Shown: positions 8,969 to 17,790, numbered from the stretch's first letter. The stretch: DNA of 48,353 nucleotides from Succinatimonas hippei YIT 12066 (GCF_000188195.1 NZ_GL830982.1:1-48353); one strand, 5' to 3'. Notes: generated from the sequence alone by a model not told the origin. Made by a program: numbers and translations.

Positions 8969-9433
8969 ATGGATATAACGGCTTTTGACAGTCTTATGGA
9001 TGAACTTGCCAAGTATCTTGGTTTAAGCGGTATAAGCAAAACTGCAGATAATCAGTGTCTTCTTGAAATAGGAAAGATTTCCGTAGGTTTTAGATTTTTA
9101 TCGGCGTCGGGAAATATTATGATTTTTTCCGTTATAGGACAGATCCCCGACAGCGGCAGGGAATCCTTTTACAAAATGCTTCTAGAGGCAAACCATGCCT
9201 TGTTTAAAACCGCGGGTGCTACTCTTTCTGTTTATACTCCGCTTGATATGGTCGCTTTGCAGTATTTATGTAATGCGCAAACAACTGACGCTCAGCGCTT
9301 TATTACCATTGTGGAAAATTTTGCTGCAGCAGCTGAGTATTGGCAGGAAAGATGTTTGCAAGGAGAAATATCGACCGATCAAAGTGAAAAATCAGATGAT
9401 TTAAGCGAACAAAGCTTTTTGCTGTCGGTTTAG
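8969..9433 (+). CDS. CesT/SicP-type type III secretion chaperone
   Basis: The 154-residue acidic protein follows the Tir-chaperone (PF05932) pattern. An N-terminal amphipathic helix (DSLMDELAKYLGL) is followed by alternating beta strands, then the central LLEANHALFKTAGATLSVY segment (about 70-88) and a C-terminal helix RFITIVENFAAAAEYWQE. Such small dimeric cytosolic chaperones bind the N-terminal ~100 residues of one effector and deliver it to a type III secretion ATPase. The gene is 51 bases before the 538-aa protein, the classic chaperone-effector arrangement, and an AGAGG site precedes ATG 8969. The last ~20 residues are an acidic, serine-rich tail. No secretion apparatus genes are in the window, so the family call is stronger than the functional one. 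Confidence 0.75.
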   Translation: MDITAFDSLMDELAKYLGLSGISKTADNQCLLEIGKISVGFRFLSASGNIMIFSVIGQIPDSGRESFYKMLLEANHALFKTAGATLSVYTPLDMVALQYLCNAQTTDAQRFITIVENFAAAAEYWQERCLQGEISTDQSEKSDDLSEQSFLLSV

Positions 9434-9484
9434 TTTGCGTAAATTGTTTAAAGATGATTTTAGATGCGGGAAGAGGAATGATTT

Positions 9485-11101
9485 ATGTCGGAGATTCGTA
9501 ATTACCCTTCAGTTAATGATTTTAAGCAATTGGCAGATGAGAATTCAGAGGTTCGCTTTGTTTCCAAAAATAATGAAATGTTCGGGACCGGTAAAGTAGG
9601 TGCTTTTTTCTCCGGACAGAATGCGCGTATGGCTGCCATGTCTGATTTTATTTCTGCCGTTAATCGTGAGTATGGTGATGAGATCGGAAATTTAGCCGCC
9701 AATTTGCTGGCAGCGCCTAAAATGCAAGGCCGTGCTCTTACCGGATCTATGGTTAAAGATATCCTTGCAGCATGCTCAAGTGAACAGAGTCGTATCGCTG
9801 AATATAATCTTAAAGCAGCCGGGCAGCAAGCACCGGAGGCCGTTAATCAACTGCTTGAGGAAATAACCGCGCATCGTGATTTGAATGAAAGTGAAAAGGA
9901 TACGGTGCAAAGTTTTTTAGAACATAATCTGGGAAAAGCGGTTTCGTCTTTAAAAGATCCTGTAACGGCAGATCGTTTATGCAAGGCGTTGCGTGAAGTT
10001 ACGCAGCAGGACCTGCCAGAATTGCTAGCATTTATTGGTAAAGAAGAGTTTCCTCAATCATCTGATTTAGCAAGCGTTAAAGATATGCTAAGTGATTTAC
10101 CGCCCTTAATAGGCTATGAATTGGGTAAACAGATTTGCTCTGCGCAACATGTTTGTCTTGTCGCAAATTACGCAAAAACGCATGTTAACGATATTTTAAA
10201 TGCGGCAGGTCCTGGAGGTGAAATTACGCGGGAGGCTGTATGGAAAGGCTTATCCGGGACAAATGAACTTCCTGATGATTTGTCTTTAGACAAGATGGGA
10301 GCTTATGATTTTAATAAGGCTCTGGTAAACACTGTTATCAGTGCTAAGCTTTTTGCTTCCCCTGAATTCTCGGGATTGACTCAGGAGGGCAAAGAAAAGG
10401 GGGTGGCTGCCGTAGATTCCGCTTTGGATAGAGGACTTAAGTTTGATGTGGCAGTATCTTGTCTTAAGGGGCAGCATACTATTACTTTAGCGGATTTTTC
10501 CAAGCCGCTTCATGTTGATGTCGCCCATTTTACTAAAAGCATGCATGATGCAGAAACAGGTTTGGTTCGAGACTTGTCCCGTCGCGGCGGCTGGGCGGAA
10601 GGAAATGCAAACAACCGGCAATTTGATTCTACAATTAATTTTGAGAAAAAGGACGGATCGACAGAGTCGATTAGTTTGACTCACCCCCAAAAATATATTT
10701 TGTCCGATGATGATTTGGAAAACTATAAAGGGTTGAAAAAATCATCCGTTTCACTTCAATGCTGTGCCCAAGCTTTGCAGCTGTGTAATGGAAACGAGCT
10801 TCAGGCGGCCAGATTGGTAGGAGCCTTGGGGCAGCAAAGTATTGTTTGGGCAAGATTCGTAAGCCCGATATTAAACGTGCTTACACCCAAGCAGGTAATC
10901 GGTGAACATTCTCCTGCCTCAATTCATGCCAAGCGCTTGGAAAACGGAGATATCAGTGTTTCCATGCATACTTTGGACCCTAACAGAACGTCTTATTCAA
11001 TCAGTTATTTGGTCAAGCCGGATGGAAGTACACCAGTAACGGCTATAGAGATAAGACCTGTATCCTTGCGCCATCAAGCAAGTCCCGCACCTTCTGAATA
11101 G
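9485..11101 (+). CDS. Unknown 538-aa protein, candidate type III effector
   Basis: I do not recognise this family. The protein is hydrophilic, without signal peptide or membrane segments. It begins MSEIRNYPSVNDFKQLADEN, a polar N-terminus of the kind seen in type III substrates. It is mostly predicted helical up to about residue 330, then has a more beta-rich C-terminal part (INFEKKDGSTESISLTHP at about 380, and a tail ending SLRHQASPAPSE). The case for an effector is positional: it directly follows a CesT-type chaperone gene, both have good ribosome sites (AGAGGA here, 8 bases before the ATG), and a diverged transposase lies just upstream. A weak hairpin follows its stop. It could instead be a partner of unknown function. 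No toxin motif was seen. Confidence 0.55.
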   Translation: MSEIRNYPSVNDFKQLADENSEVRFVSKNNEMFGTGKVGAFFSGQNARMAAMSDFISAVNREYGDEIGNLAANLLAAPKMQGRALTGSMVKDILAACSSEQSRIAEYNLKAAGQQAPEAVNQLLEEITAHRDLNESEKDTVQSFLEHNLGKAVSSLKDPVTADRLCKALREVTQQDLPELLAFIGKEEFPQSSDLASVKDMLSDLPPLIGYELGKQICSAQHVCLVANYAKTHVNDILNAAGPGGEITREAVWKGLSGTNELPDDLSLDKMGAYDFNKALVNTVISAKLFASPEFSGLTQEGKEKGVAAVDSALDRGLKFDVAVSCLKGQHTITLADFSKPLHVDVAHFTKSMHDAETGLVRDLSRRGGWAEGNANNRQFDSTINFEKKDGSTESISLTHPQKYILSDDDLENYKGLKKSSVSLQCCAQALQLCNGNELQAARLVGALGQQSIVWARFVSPILNVLTPKQVIGEHSPASIHAKRLENGDISVSMHTLDPNRTSYSISYLVKPDGSTPVTAIEIRPVSLRHQASPAPSE

Positions 11102-11111
11102 TCAGATTTTT

Positions 11112-11142
11112 AGGACTCGTTTATTTGCTGTGAGTCCTTTAA
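11112..11142 (+). terminator. Weak hairpin after the effector-like gene
   Basis: AGGACTC (11112-11118) can pair with GAGTCCT (11132-11138) over a 13-base loop, followed by only two further T residues and then A-rich sequence. It may partly separate transcription of the effector-like gene from creD, but is weaker than the other terminators here. Confidence 0.4.
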
Positions 11143-11162
11143 ATATAAAAGGATGAAAAAAG

Positions 11163-12479
11163 ATGGATATCAAAGCAGGAAATTTTAATTTAGGCAAAAG
11201 CATCAGTATTCATATTTTGCTTATTTTTGTTTTAAGTTTGCTGTTGCTTATCCCGAAGTTGTTTTTTGATTTTGTCTTGTCGGACAGGCAAATGATGCTT
11301 GATAGTGCTTTACATTCAATTACCGACTCCTGGGCTCATGAGCAGTTAATTGCGCCTCCCGTGCTGGCGTTTAAGGGACAAAAAACGGTTTTTACCGATT
11401 CAGATCCCAAGAATTGGCAAAAACAGGACGTAACTTTGTTTTTACTGCCGGAAGACGTTGCCGTTACAGCTAAATTAAAAGGCGAGGAACGAAAAAGAGG
11501 AATTTACAACGCAACTTTGTATCGGGCGCAAATTGATATGAAAGGCTCTTTTGATTTAGGAAAATTAAAAGAGTCGGTACGCTCTTTAGGGATTGAAAGT
11601 TTGCGCCTTGTCGATAGTACTCCGTTACTGTATTTCTTTTTGTCAGATGCCGCGGGAATTGAGGAAGTTCAGAAGCTTGAAGTTAACGGACAGTCGCTTA
11701 AAGCAAAGCCCGGAGCCATTAAGCTTTCAAATCTTGATTCTTTTATGGCGCATTTTGATGATGATTTAAAGGAGACAGTACATTTTGATTGTTCTTATAC
11801 CGTTCGCGGATCTTTAAGCTTTGCTTTTCGCGCACTTGCCGATTCTGCGAAGTTAAACGTTGAAGGACTTAATTTAAATCCCGGGTTTAAAGGGCGCTTT
11901 TTGCCTTCTAAAAGAGAGGTTCAGGATAAGACTTTTACTGCAAACTATATGCTGACAAGTCTCGCGTCAGGATATACGGATCTGTATCTTGACGATATTC
12001 CTGATTTTAATAATGACATCATGATTGATATTCAGGACAGCAGTCAGCACTATACGTTCATCGAACGTTTGTCAAAATACGCGCTGTTGTTTATCGGCAT
12101 GACGTTTGTGACGATTCTTGCTTTTGAACTCGTGTCAGGAAAACTTATTTCCCTGGTGCAGTACGTGACGATAGGTGCGGCTCTTCTCTTATTTTATCTG
12201 GTACTTTTAAGTTTAAGCGAGCATTTGTCTTTTACTCTCTCATACTCCTGTGCTGCTTTTTTGATTAGCGTATTAATTGCCCTTTACATGAAAGCCGCGT
12301 TTAAGAGCTATAAAAAAGGCATAACCGTCTTTTTGGTTCTTGTCGCTTTGTACATCATTTTGTATACGATAGTAAATGCCCAGACCTATGCTTTGCTTTT
12401 GGGAACAGGTCTTTTAGTGTTGATGCTATGTGTCGTGATGTATATAACGCGCCATATCGGGGAAGAAAAAACGCTTTAG
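11163..12479 (+). CDS. creD: Inner membrane protein CreD (cell envelope integrity)
   Basis: The 438-residue protein has the CreD (PF06123) layout. One N-terminal membrane segment (about 14-36) is followed by DRQMMLDSALHSITDSWAHEQLIAPPVLAF, the family's signature region. Next comes a large periplasmic beta-rich domain to about residue 300 and five or six closely packed C-terminal membrane segments. E. coli CreD (about 450 aa) is the output gene of the CreBC regulon and affects envelope integrity and colicin tolerance; its biochemical role is not known. No creBC genes are in this window. The gene starts 61 bases after the effector-like gene and ends at a bidirectional terminator. Confidence 0.85.
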   Translation: MDIKAGNFNLGKSISIHILLIFVLSLLLLIPKLFFDFVLSDRQMMLDSALHSITDSWAHEQLIAPPVLAFKGQKTVFTDSDPKNWQKQDVTLFLLPEDVAVTAKLKGEERKRGIYNATLYRAQIDMKGSFDLGKLKESVRSLGIESLRLVDSTPLLYFFLSDAAGIEEVQKLEVNGQSLKAKPGAIKLSNLDSFMAHFDDDLKETVHFDCSYTVRGSLSFAFRALADSAKLNVEGLNLNPGFKGRFLPSKREVQDKTFTANYMLTSLASGYTDLYLDDIPDFNNDIMIDIQDSSQHYTFIERLSKYALLFIGMTFVTILAFELVSGKLISLVQYVTIGAALLLFYLVLLSLSEHLSFTLSYSCAAFLISVLIALYMKAAFKSYKKGITVFLVLVALYIILYTIVNAQTYALLLGTGLLVLMLCVVMYITRHIGEEKTL

Positions 12480-12505
12480 TTGAGATTAAATTAGTGGTCA
12501 AAAAG

Positions 12506-12534
12506 GAAGAGGGCGGTTAATTCCTCTTCTTTTT
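12506..12534. terminator. Bidirectional terminator between convergent creD and PP2C-like gene
   Basis: GAAGAGG (12506-12512) pairs with CCTCTTC (12523-12529) over a 10-base loop. It is followed by T5 on the plus strand and, read on the minus strand, by a matching T run (A5 at 12500-12504). The position between convergent stops supports use in both directions. Confidence 0.75.
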
Positions 12535-12546
12535 AAAGTTTAAAAA

Positions 12547-13440
12547 TTAAGGCAATATTATTTTTAGATAAGCTCTGTCATCAAAAGAGCGGTTGCCTTT
12601 TTTAAGACCTTTGGTGCATTTGTATTCACGGATACAATTCGGGTCTTTTTGCATTATTGCATGCAGGTACTGTTCCGATTTTTCCAATGTGTTAAATGTT
12701 TGAGGATAGCCGTCAGAGGAGAGAACAAACTCTTTTGCTTTTCCAACCGGAAATACTATTACTTTTTTAGGATCGATCGTAAAGCCGTCAAACACGGCAA
12801 AGGAAAACTGATTTTTATAAGGACAATTTTGCAGTAACGCCTGACGGGTAAGAAACGGCATGATGAAGTCACGTCCCGGATCGTGATCCTTTAGACTTTC
12901 AAGAGTTATCTCGCCGTTAATAATAGCGGTTTCGTTAAATGCCGCTCGGGCTTTGGCCATTATTTCATCAATTTCTTTTTCATTGGTTGAATAGGTACTG
13001 CCGACTAAAAAGCGGCAGTCGCCTATTTGCCAGATTTCATTGAGTGCTCTGCTGTAAATAACGGCACTTGCCGTAAAACGCAGATTCGGTTTGTTTTTAA
13101 GATCCGCCAATAAATTATTTTCTTTGTAAAAGCTATAAATCGCAGCACTTATATTAGCTATGGCATCAGACATGCAGATGCCTTCCGGCAATTTAGAGAT
13201 AGCCTTAATAACAAGCTCCATTGCAAGTCTGCCGGTAGATTTACCGTTTAGGGTAAATTTTGATTTTGCGGTCGCGCCGTCAACAATTGCCGCAAAGTTT
13301 TTGCTTAAGAAAATACCGTCTTCATTGGTTTCTGCAGATTTTTTACCGCACAGAAAATACTCTTTAATTTGCATGTCACCGCAGTCTGCGGGCAAAGTGT
13401 ATTCATTTAGTGTCAGAATATCCGAAAAAGCATAATCCAT
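12547..13440 (-). CDS. PP2C (PPM)-like protein phosphatase domain protein
   Basis: The 297-residue protein keeps the outline of a PPM phosphatase. NEDGIFLSKNFAAIVDGAT (about 39-57) corresponds to the first metal-binding aspartate motif, QIGDCRFLVG (about 137-146) to the GD motif, VLSSDGY (about 242-248) to the third, and FDDRAYLKIIL at the C-terminus to the D(N/D)-type last motif. The glycine and spacing patterns are loose, so it is a divergent member. PPM enzymes remove phosphate from Ser/Thr. No kinase or partner gene is adjacent; it converges on creD and is divergent from the DUF4143 ATPase. The ribosome site is weak. Confidence 0.6.
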   Translation of the reverse strand: MDYAFSDILTLNEYTLPADCGDMQIKEYFLCGKKSAETNEDGIFLSKNFAAIVDGATAKSKFTLNGKSTGRLAMELVIKAISKLPEGICMSDAIANISAAIYSFYKENNLLADLKNKPNLRFTASAVIYSRALNEIWQIGDCRFLVGSTYSTNEKEIDEIMAKARAAFNETAIINGEITLESLKDHDPGRDFIMPFLTRQALLQNCPYKNQFSFAVFDGFTIDPKKVIVFPVGKAKEFVLSSDGYPQTFNTLEKSEQYLHAIMQKDPNCIREYKCTKGLKKGNRSFDDRAYLKIILP

Positions 13441-13496
13441 TGTTTTATCTCGGGTGAAGGTGTTTGTTTTTGGCAGTATTGTATCGCGATGGTTTA

Positions 13497-13604
13497 AAGA
13501 AAAATGTGGAACTTTTATAGAAAAAAGTAAGAAAAACGTGCAAATAATTACTTTAAATTTAAGAAAAATGTGTTAGTTTGTGTTTATATACTAAGAAAAA
13601 TGTG
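13497..13604 (+). repeat. Four 12-bp direct repeats at an exact 32-bp period
   Basis: AAGAAAAATGTG occurs at 13497-13508, 13561-13572 and 13593-13604, and with one change (AAGAAAAACGTG) at 13529-13540. Every start is exactly 32 bases from the next, about three helical turns, and the 20-base intervals differ in sequence. The last copy ends 31 bases before the ATG of the DUF4143 ATPase. A TATACT hexamer (13587-13592) between copies three and four could be the -10 of that gene. The layout fits an operator array bound cooperatively on one face of the helix. It is too short and close-spaced for CRISPR, and no cas genes are present. Confidence 0.75.
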
Positions 13605-13634
13605 TTTTTACCTTGAAATAAAAAGGAAAGAGAC

Positions 13635-14927
13635 ATGGAACGAAATGCAACTGAGCTTTTGGTTAAATGGAAAAACAGTGTAAATAGAAAACCTTTAGTT
13701 CTTAAAGGAGCAAGACAAGTAGGTAAGACCTGGCTTATGAAAGATTTTGGTCAGCGTTTTTATACGAATTTTATTTATTGCAATTTTGATGAAAATACAG
13801 ATTTAAAATCAATTTTTGAGACAAATAAAAATCCGCATAGAATCATCGAGTTATTGTCTTTAATCTCAGGAGAAAAAATAATACCCGGAAAAACTCTAAT
13901 TATTTTTGATGAAGTACAAGAGTGCGCTGAAGCCCTTAATTGTCTTAAGTATTTTAAAGAAAAGGCTAATGACTATCACGTAATTGCAGCAGGAAGCTTA
14001 TTGGGAACGTTGTTATCTCAACCTAAATCATATCCTGTAGGTATGGTAAACCTTTTGCACGTGTATCCTTTAACCTTTGATGAGTTTTTAAAAGCTATTA
14101 ACCCGCAACTTTTTAAATACTTTGAGACTATAAAAAAAGATCAGACAATTGAGATTGCTTTTCATAACCTATTGCTTGATGCGCTTAATAATTATCTGAT
14201 AATCGGAGGAATGCCTGAGTGTGTTGATGCGTGGATAAGAGAACAAGATCCGAAAGCGGTGGAAAGTATTCAAAAAGAATTAATTGAGTTTTACGAAAAT
14301 GATTTCTCAAAACATTCAGGGAAAATAAATAGCGGCAGAATACTGATGGTTTTTCGCAGCATTGTGTCGCAGTTGGCTAAGCCAAATGAAAAATTCATGT
14401 ACGGAGCTGTTCGAGAGGGCGGTAGAGCCAGAGATTTTGAAGAAGCTATTGAATGGCTGGTATCCGCGGGCATGCTCAATCGTGTTTACAATGTTGTAAA
14501 AACAGAGCATCCGCTAAAGGCTTTTGAAAAACAAAATGAGTTTAAGTTATTCTTTTTTGATACCGGTTTGCTTAAAACAATGGCAGGGATTGATAACGGA
14601 TCGATTCTTTTGAAATCTGATTATCAATTTAAAGGGCAACTTGCGGAAAATTACGTTTTGCAGCAATTAATACCCCAGTTTGATGTAGAGCCCAGATATT
14701 TTTCAGACAAGAACAGTGAAATTGATTTTGTTTTACAGTATGGTAGTGAAATTATTCCGGTTGAGGTAAAAGCAGGTGAAGACAAGTCGGCGCCCTCCTT
14801 TAAACGTTTTGTCGTTAAAAACAAGCCTAAATATGCAATACGGTTTTCAAAACTTAATTATAAAAAAGACGGCAATTTTATTAATGTGCCGCTATATCTT
14901 ACCTGTAAGACAGCATCTTTGCTGTAA
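13635..14927 (+). CDS. AAA_14/DUF4143 ATPase
   Basis: The 430-residue protein has the standard AAA_14-DUF4143 arrangement. The Walker A motif is GARQVGKTW at about 26-34, Walker B is LIIFDEVQE at about 92-100, sensor-like AAGSLLG is at about 119, and the DUF4143 domain (about 220-390) contains SGRILMVFRSIVSQLA and a C-terminal VDFVLQ/PVEVKAGE nuclease-like sheet. These proteins are common as many divergent copies in anaerobe genomes. Their role is not established, and links to mobile DNA or defence have been suggested only from context. An AAGGA site precedes ATG 13635. Its upstream region carries the 32-bp-periodic repeats. Confidence 0.85.
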   Translation: MERNATELLVKWKNSVNRKPLVLKGARQVGKTWLMKDFGQRFYTNFIYCNFDENTDLKSIFETNKNPHRIIELLSLISGEKIIPGKTLIIFDEVQECAEALNCLKYFKEKANDYHVIAAGSLLGTLLSQPKSYPVGMVNLLHVYPLTFDEFLKAINPQLFKYFETIKKDQTIEIAFHNLLLDALNNYLIIGGMPECVDAWIREQDPKAVESIQKELIEFYENDFSKHSGKINSGRILMVFRSIVSQLAKPNEKFMYGAVREGGRARDFEEAIEWLVSAGMLNRVYNVVKTEHPLKAFEKQNEFKLFFFDTGLLKTMAGIDNGSILLKSDYQFKGQLAENYVLQQLIPQFDVEPRYFSDKNSEIDFVLQYGSEIIPVEVKAGEDKSAPSFKRFVVKNKPKYAIRFSKLNYKKDGNFINVPLYLTCKTASLL

Positions 14928-14935
14928 TAAAAATC

Positions 14936-14963
14936 ACGGCAAAGATGAAACGCGCTTTGCCGT
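14936..14963 (-). terminator. Terminator for eptA (possibly bidirectional)
   Basis: ACGGCAAAG (14936-14944) pairs with CTTTGCCGT (14955-14963). On the minus strand the hairpin is followed by GATTTTTATTA, a usable U-tract; the plus-strand side lacks one. It lies between the convergent ATPase and eptA genes and ends the minus-strand lipid A island. Confidence 0.7.
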
Positions 14964-14970
14964 AAAAGAG

Positions 14971-16614
14971 TTAAGACTTTGTAAAACAGCTTGAGAAAAT
15001 ATCTAAATTCTTCCTATATTCAGCACTTCTTACCTGTAAAAGTCCCATTAATGAGTGAAAGAAATTGTCATGAGAGAAACTTAAAAGTTTAGCCTTTTCT
15101 CTAATGCATTTTTTGTTAAGGCGCATAGAATCTGCGCTTTTATCCGGTATCCATAACTGCATCGGAATCCGTGTTTGCTCTTTTGGCGCTATGGCGTAAG
15201 GCGTTCCGTGTAAGTAAAGGTTGTTTTCCCCAAGTGACTCTCCGTGATCTGAAATATAAAGTAGCATTGTGTCATTTGTTTTCATGTGCGTTTCAAGAAT
15301 ATTAATAAGTTCGTAAATGACATAGTCGGTGTAAGCTATGGTATTGTCGTAGGCATTGCGTACTTCTTCCAGAGAACAGTTTTCAACGTCAGGACGATTG
15401 CAGTCAGGAGTGTATTTGCGGAATTTCTTAGGATATCTTTCATAGTAGCGCGGACCGTGTGAACCGATAAGATGAAAAGCAATCAAGGTGTCTTCTTTTA
15501 CGTTTTCCGAAAGCTTCTTGGCATAGTTTAAGAAGATTTCGTCTTTGCAGGTACTGCCGTCGCAATGTACTTTGTCGGTAGGTTCTATTCGTATATTTTT
15601 GACCCGATCACAAACTCCTTTACATCCGGAGTCGTTATCAAGCCAGGTAATATTTACTCCTGCTTTTTGTAAAACATCCAAGATCCCTTCACGGTTTTCC
15701 GCTCTTTTAGCGGTATATTTTTTCCTTGGCATATTGGAAAACATGCAAGGTACGGAATAAGCGGTGGAAGTCCCACATGAGGAAACATTGGCAAAGGAGA
15801 TGACATTTTCTTTGTTGGTGTAAAAATTGGTATTTCTGTTATAGCCTAGCGCTGAGAAGTTTTGAGCGCGGGCGGTTTCTCCCAACACTAAAAACATTAA
15901 TTTTGGCTTACTCGTTGTTGTAACTTTATGGGCATTTTCTCCCATAGCGACATAAGGCATTTCTTTTTCAAAATAACGATGCTTGACGTAATTTATCGTT
16001 GTATGGACGTAAGAGACTGGAAGAATTTCTTTGTTTAAAGTTCGATTGTTACGTCCGATAAAAGAATATTGCTGATAATAAATAATAACGGAGATCCCGG
16101 CAATAACAAGTACGAGTGCCGTTACCGCGATTCTTTGCAATTGTGATTTGATAAAGTTTGGGTAATAAACTTTAAAGCGCCATAAAAGGATTGAGGGAAT
16201 AACGCCTAAAATTAGTATCGCGCCTATTGAATAAAGCGATATATATGATTTAGCCTCATTTAAATTGGTTTCAAGAAAATTAGTGAGCATATCGCTGTCA
16301 AAAATTATTCCGTATTGGATTGCGGCATAAGTTGCTCCGGCACAACTTATGAATAAAAGCGTGCAAGCCGGTTTTAGTACGAATTTCCATGAAAATAAGA
16401 TAAGAAAAATTGCGTACATCAAAAGAAAAATAGTAATGGGTGCGGTGATGATAAAACTTAAAGATAAATTATCTCCGTTTGTAACGATCTTATAAAAATG
16501 CCTCCATAAGGCGATATTTGATACTGTTGTGAAAAATAAAGAAATTATCAGTGTCACGAAAAGGTAATGGTGCGGATTTATTGATAAAAAGCGCTTTAGT
16601 TTAAATTGCAGCAT
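14971..16614 (-). CDS. eptA: Lipid A phosphoethanolamine transferase
   Basis: The 547-residue protein has five N-terminal membrane segments (to about residue 185) followed by a periplasmic alkaline-phosphatase-fold domain. The catalytic nucleophile sits in LVLGETARAQNFSALGY (T247). Further zinc-site motifs are YISDHGESLGE and YLHGTPYAIAP, and the cysteine pairs typical of EptA (for example GCKGVC, CDGSTC and CNRPDVENC) form the expected disulfides. EptA/PmrC moves phosphoethanolamine from phosphatidylethanolamine to lipid A phosphates, lowering surface charge and giving polymyxin resistance. The gene ends a run of minus-strand lipid A genes and is preceded by ACATAC repeats and an araC-type gene, suggesting local control. 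Substrate position on lipid A is inferred from the family. Confidence 0.9.
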   Translation of the reverse strand: MLQFKLKRFLSINPHHYLFVTLIISLFFTTVSNIALWRHFYKIVTNGDNLSLSFIITAPITIFLLMYAIFLILFSWKFVLKPACTLLFISCAGATYAAIQYGIIFDSDMLTNFLETNLNEAKSYISLYSIGAILILGVIPSILLWRFKVYYPNFIKSQLQRIAVTALVLVIAGISVIIYYQQYSFIGRNNRTLNKEILPVSYVHTTINYVKHRYFEKEMPYVAMGENAHKVTTTSKPKLMFLVLGETARAQNFSALGYNRNTNFYTNKENVISFANVSSCGTSTAYSVPCMFSNMPRKKYTAKRAENREGILDVLQKAGVNITWLDNDSGCKGVCDRVKNIRIEPTDKVHCDGSTCKDEIFLNYAKKLSENVKEDTLIAFHLIGSHGPRYYERYPKKFRKYTPDCNRPDVENCSLEEVRNAYDNTIAYTDYVIYELINILETHMKTNDTMLLYISDHGESLGENNLYLHGTPYAIAPKEQTRIPMQLWIPDKSADSMRLNKKCIREKAKLLSFSHDNFFHSLMGLLQVRSAEYRKNLDIFSSCFTKS

Positions 16615-16754
16615 AAGTCTATTTCCTAGTTGACTGCAGATTAAAGTTTAAAAATATCCGTTTATTAAACGGACGTTTTTATGACTTAAGAGGGACGATT
16701 TAGTTTGTGGATAGTCTTTTAATTAAAGTTAATGAAACAGTTTTAAGAAAAAAA

Positions 16755-16799
16755 ACATACGAATTACTATAAAATGTATGTAATTTCTATTAGACATAC
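16755..16799. promoter_or_regulatory. ACATAC inverted and direct repeats upstream of eptA
   Basis: ACATAC (16755-16760) is mirrored by GTATGT (16776-16781), 15 bases apart, and ACATAC recurs at 16794-16799. The group lies in the 190-base gap between the AraC-type regulator gene and eptA, about 140 bases upstream of the eptA start. Half-sites of this size are typical for AraC-family or PmrA-like regulators, but which protein binds is not known. Confidence 0.4.
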
Positions 16800-16804
16800 A
16801 GCAA

Positions 16805-17776
16805 TTATTTTTGTGCCGACGGATTGCAGTCTTCCTGAGGATTGTGGTGGAAAATTTTAGTGTAATCAATAGAAAATTGGGTGCGGCTTAAGTAACCCAC
16901 CGTGTGGGCGGCGTGTGAAACCGTGTATTTTTCGGTCAAAATAAGCCGTCTTCCTTCGTATAGACGCAGCTTTTTTACATATTGAAGTGGGCTTAATGAC
17001 GTAATTTCCCCGAAGTTTTTGTAAAAATTGGACGGCGACATGAAGGCTTTGTCGGCCAGCTCTTTAATGTTGGGATTTTCTTTGTAGTGTTTGCTTAGAT
17101 AGTTAATGACTTCAAGTATCCTGTTGTTTCTTAGGCTGCCTGCAAAAATTCCGCGGATGAAGTCGCCGTGTTTCCCAAGCAACAAGTTGTAGTACAGTTC
17201 TTTTAGTGCCAGTTCATAACCGTATGCGACATCTTCTTTACTGTCCAGAAGATGAAGAATTGACAGCATAGCTGAAAGCTCTTTTTTGTCCGTATTTGCA
17301 GTGTGGAAGCTGTTTACCACTGACGTGTAGTTTTTAGTGGTGGTTAAATGACTTAATACTTCTGAAATGTAGGGGCGATAAAGCGGTACGTTTACAGTTA
17401 ATATCGGATTTTCTGTAGAACAGGGAGGAAGAGATATAGATAGCGGAACAAAAATATTGTTAGCAAGTGACTCTCCTTTTTGTATTGAAAATTTGGAATC
17501 GCCAAATTCTCCCTTTACTTCGTCGCCTGAGATTAGAAACACGATAAAGGTTGGATGAATAAAGTGACGGTAGATCATGCGTTGGGCATTAAATCTTGAA
17601 ATATAAAGATTAGGTAAGTTCGTATTGTAAATTCCTGTTTGCGGATATTTGTTGCAAATAATTCGTGAAATACTGCTTAGCAATTCAATTTTTAAATCAT
17701 CCATACAAAAAACCGTGTATAAAAATACTATATTAGTTGAGTTGTTCTCAAGAGAACTTATACATACATTATTCAT
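16805..17776 (-). CDS. AraC-family transcriptional regulator
   Basis: The protein (323 residues from the first ATG) has an AraC_N-type (PF06719) cupin-like sensor half. The C-terminal double helix-turn-helix has NIKELADKAFMSPSNFYKNF as the first HTH (about 240) and YTVSHAAHTVGYLSRTQFS as the second (about 284). Alternative starts exist: the second methionine (MDDLKIELL, residue 25, at 17704) fits the family better, but neither ATG has a clear ribosome site. It lies 14 bases after the epimerase gene and directly upstream of eptA, so it may be carried on the same transcript and control eptA or the whole island. Its inducer is unknown. Confidence 0.8.
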   Translation of the reverse strand: MNNVCISSLENNSTNIVFLYTVFCMDDLKIELLSSISRIICNKYPQTGIYNTNLPNLYISRFNAQRMIYRHFIHPTFIVFLISGDEVKGEFGDSKFSIQKGESLANNIFVPLSISLPPCSTENPILTVNVPLYRPYISEVLSHLTTTKNYTSVVNSFHTANTDKKELSAMLSILHLLDSKEDVAYGYELALKELYYNLLLGKHGDFIRGIFAGSLRNNRILEVINYLSKHYKENPNIKELADKAFMSPSNFYKNFGEITSLSPLQYVKKLRLYEGRRLILTEKYTVSHAAHTVGYLSRTQFSIDYTKIFHHNPQEDCNPSAQK

Positions 17777-17790
17777 ATAATGTAGATTTT

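Noticed and set aside
13497-13604. The periodic repeats as a CRISPR array
   Set aside because: The repeat unit is 12 bases, the intervals are 20 bases and AT-rich, there are only four copies and there are no cas genes.
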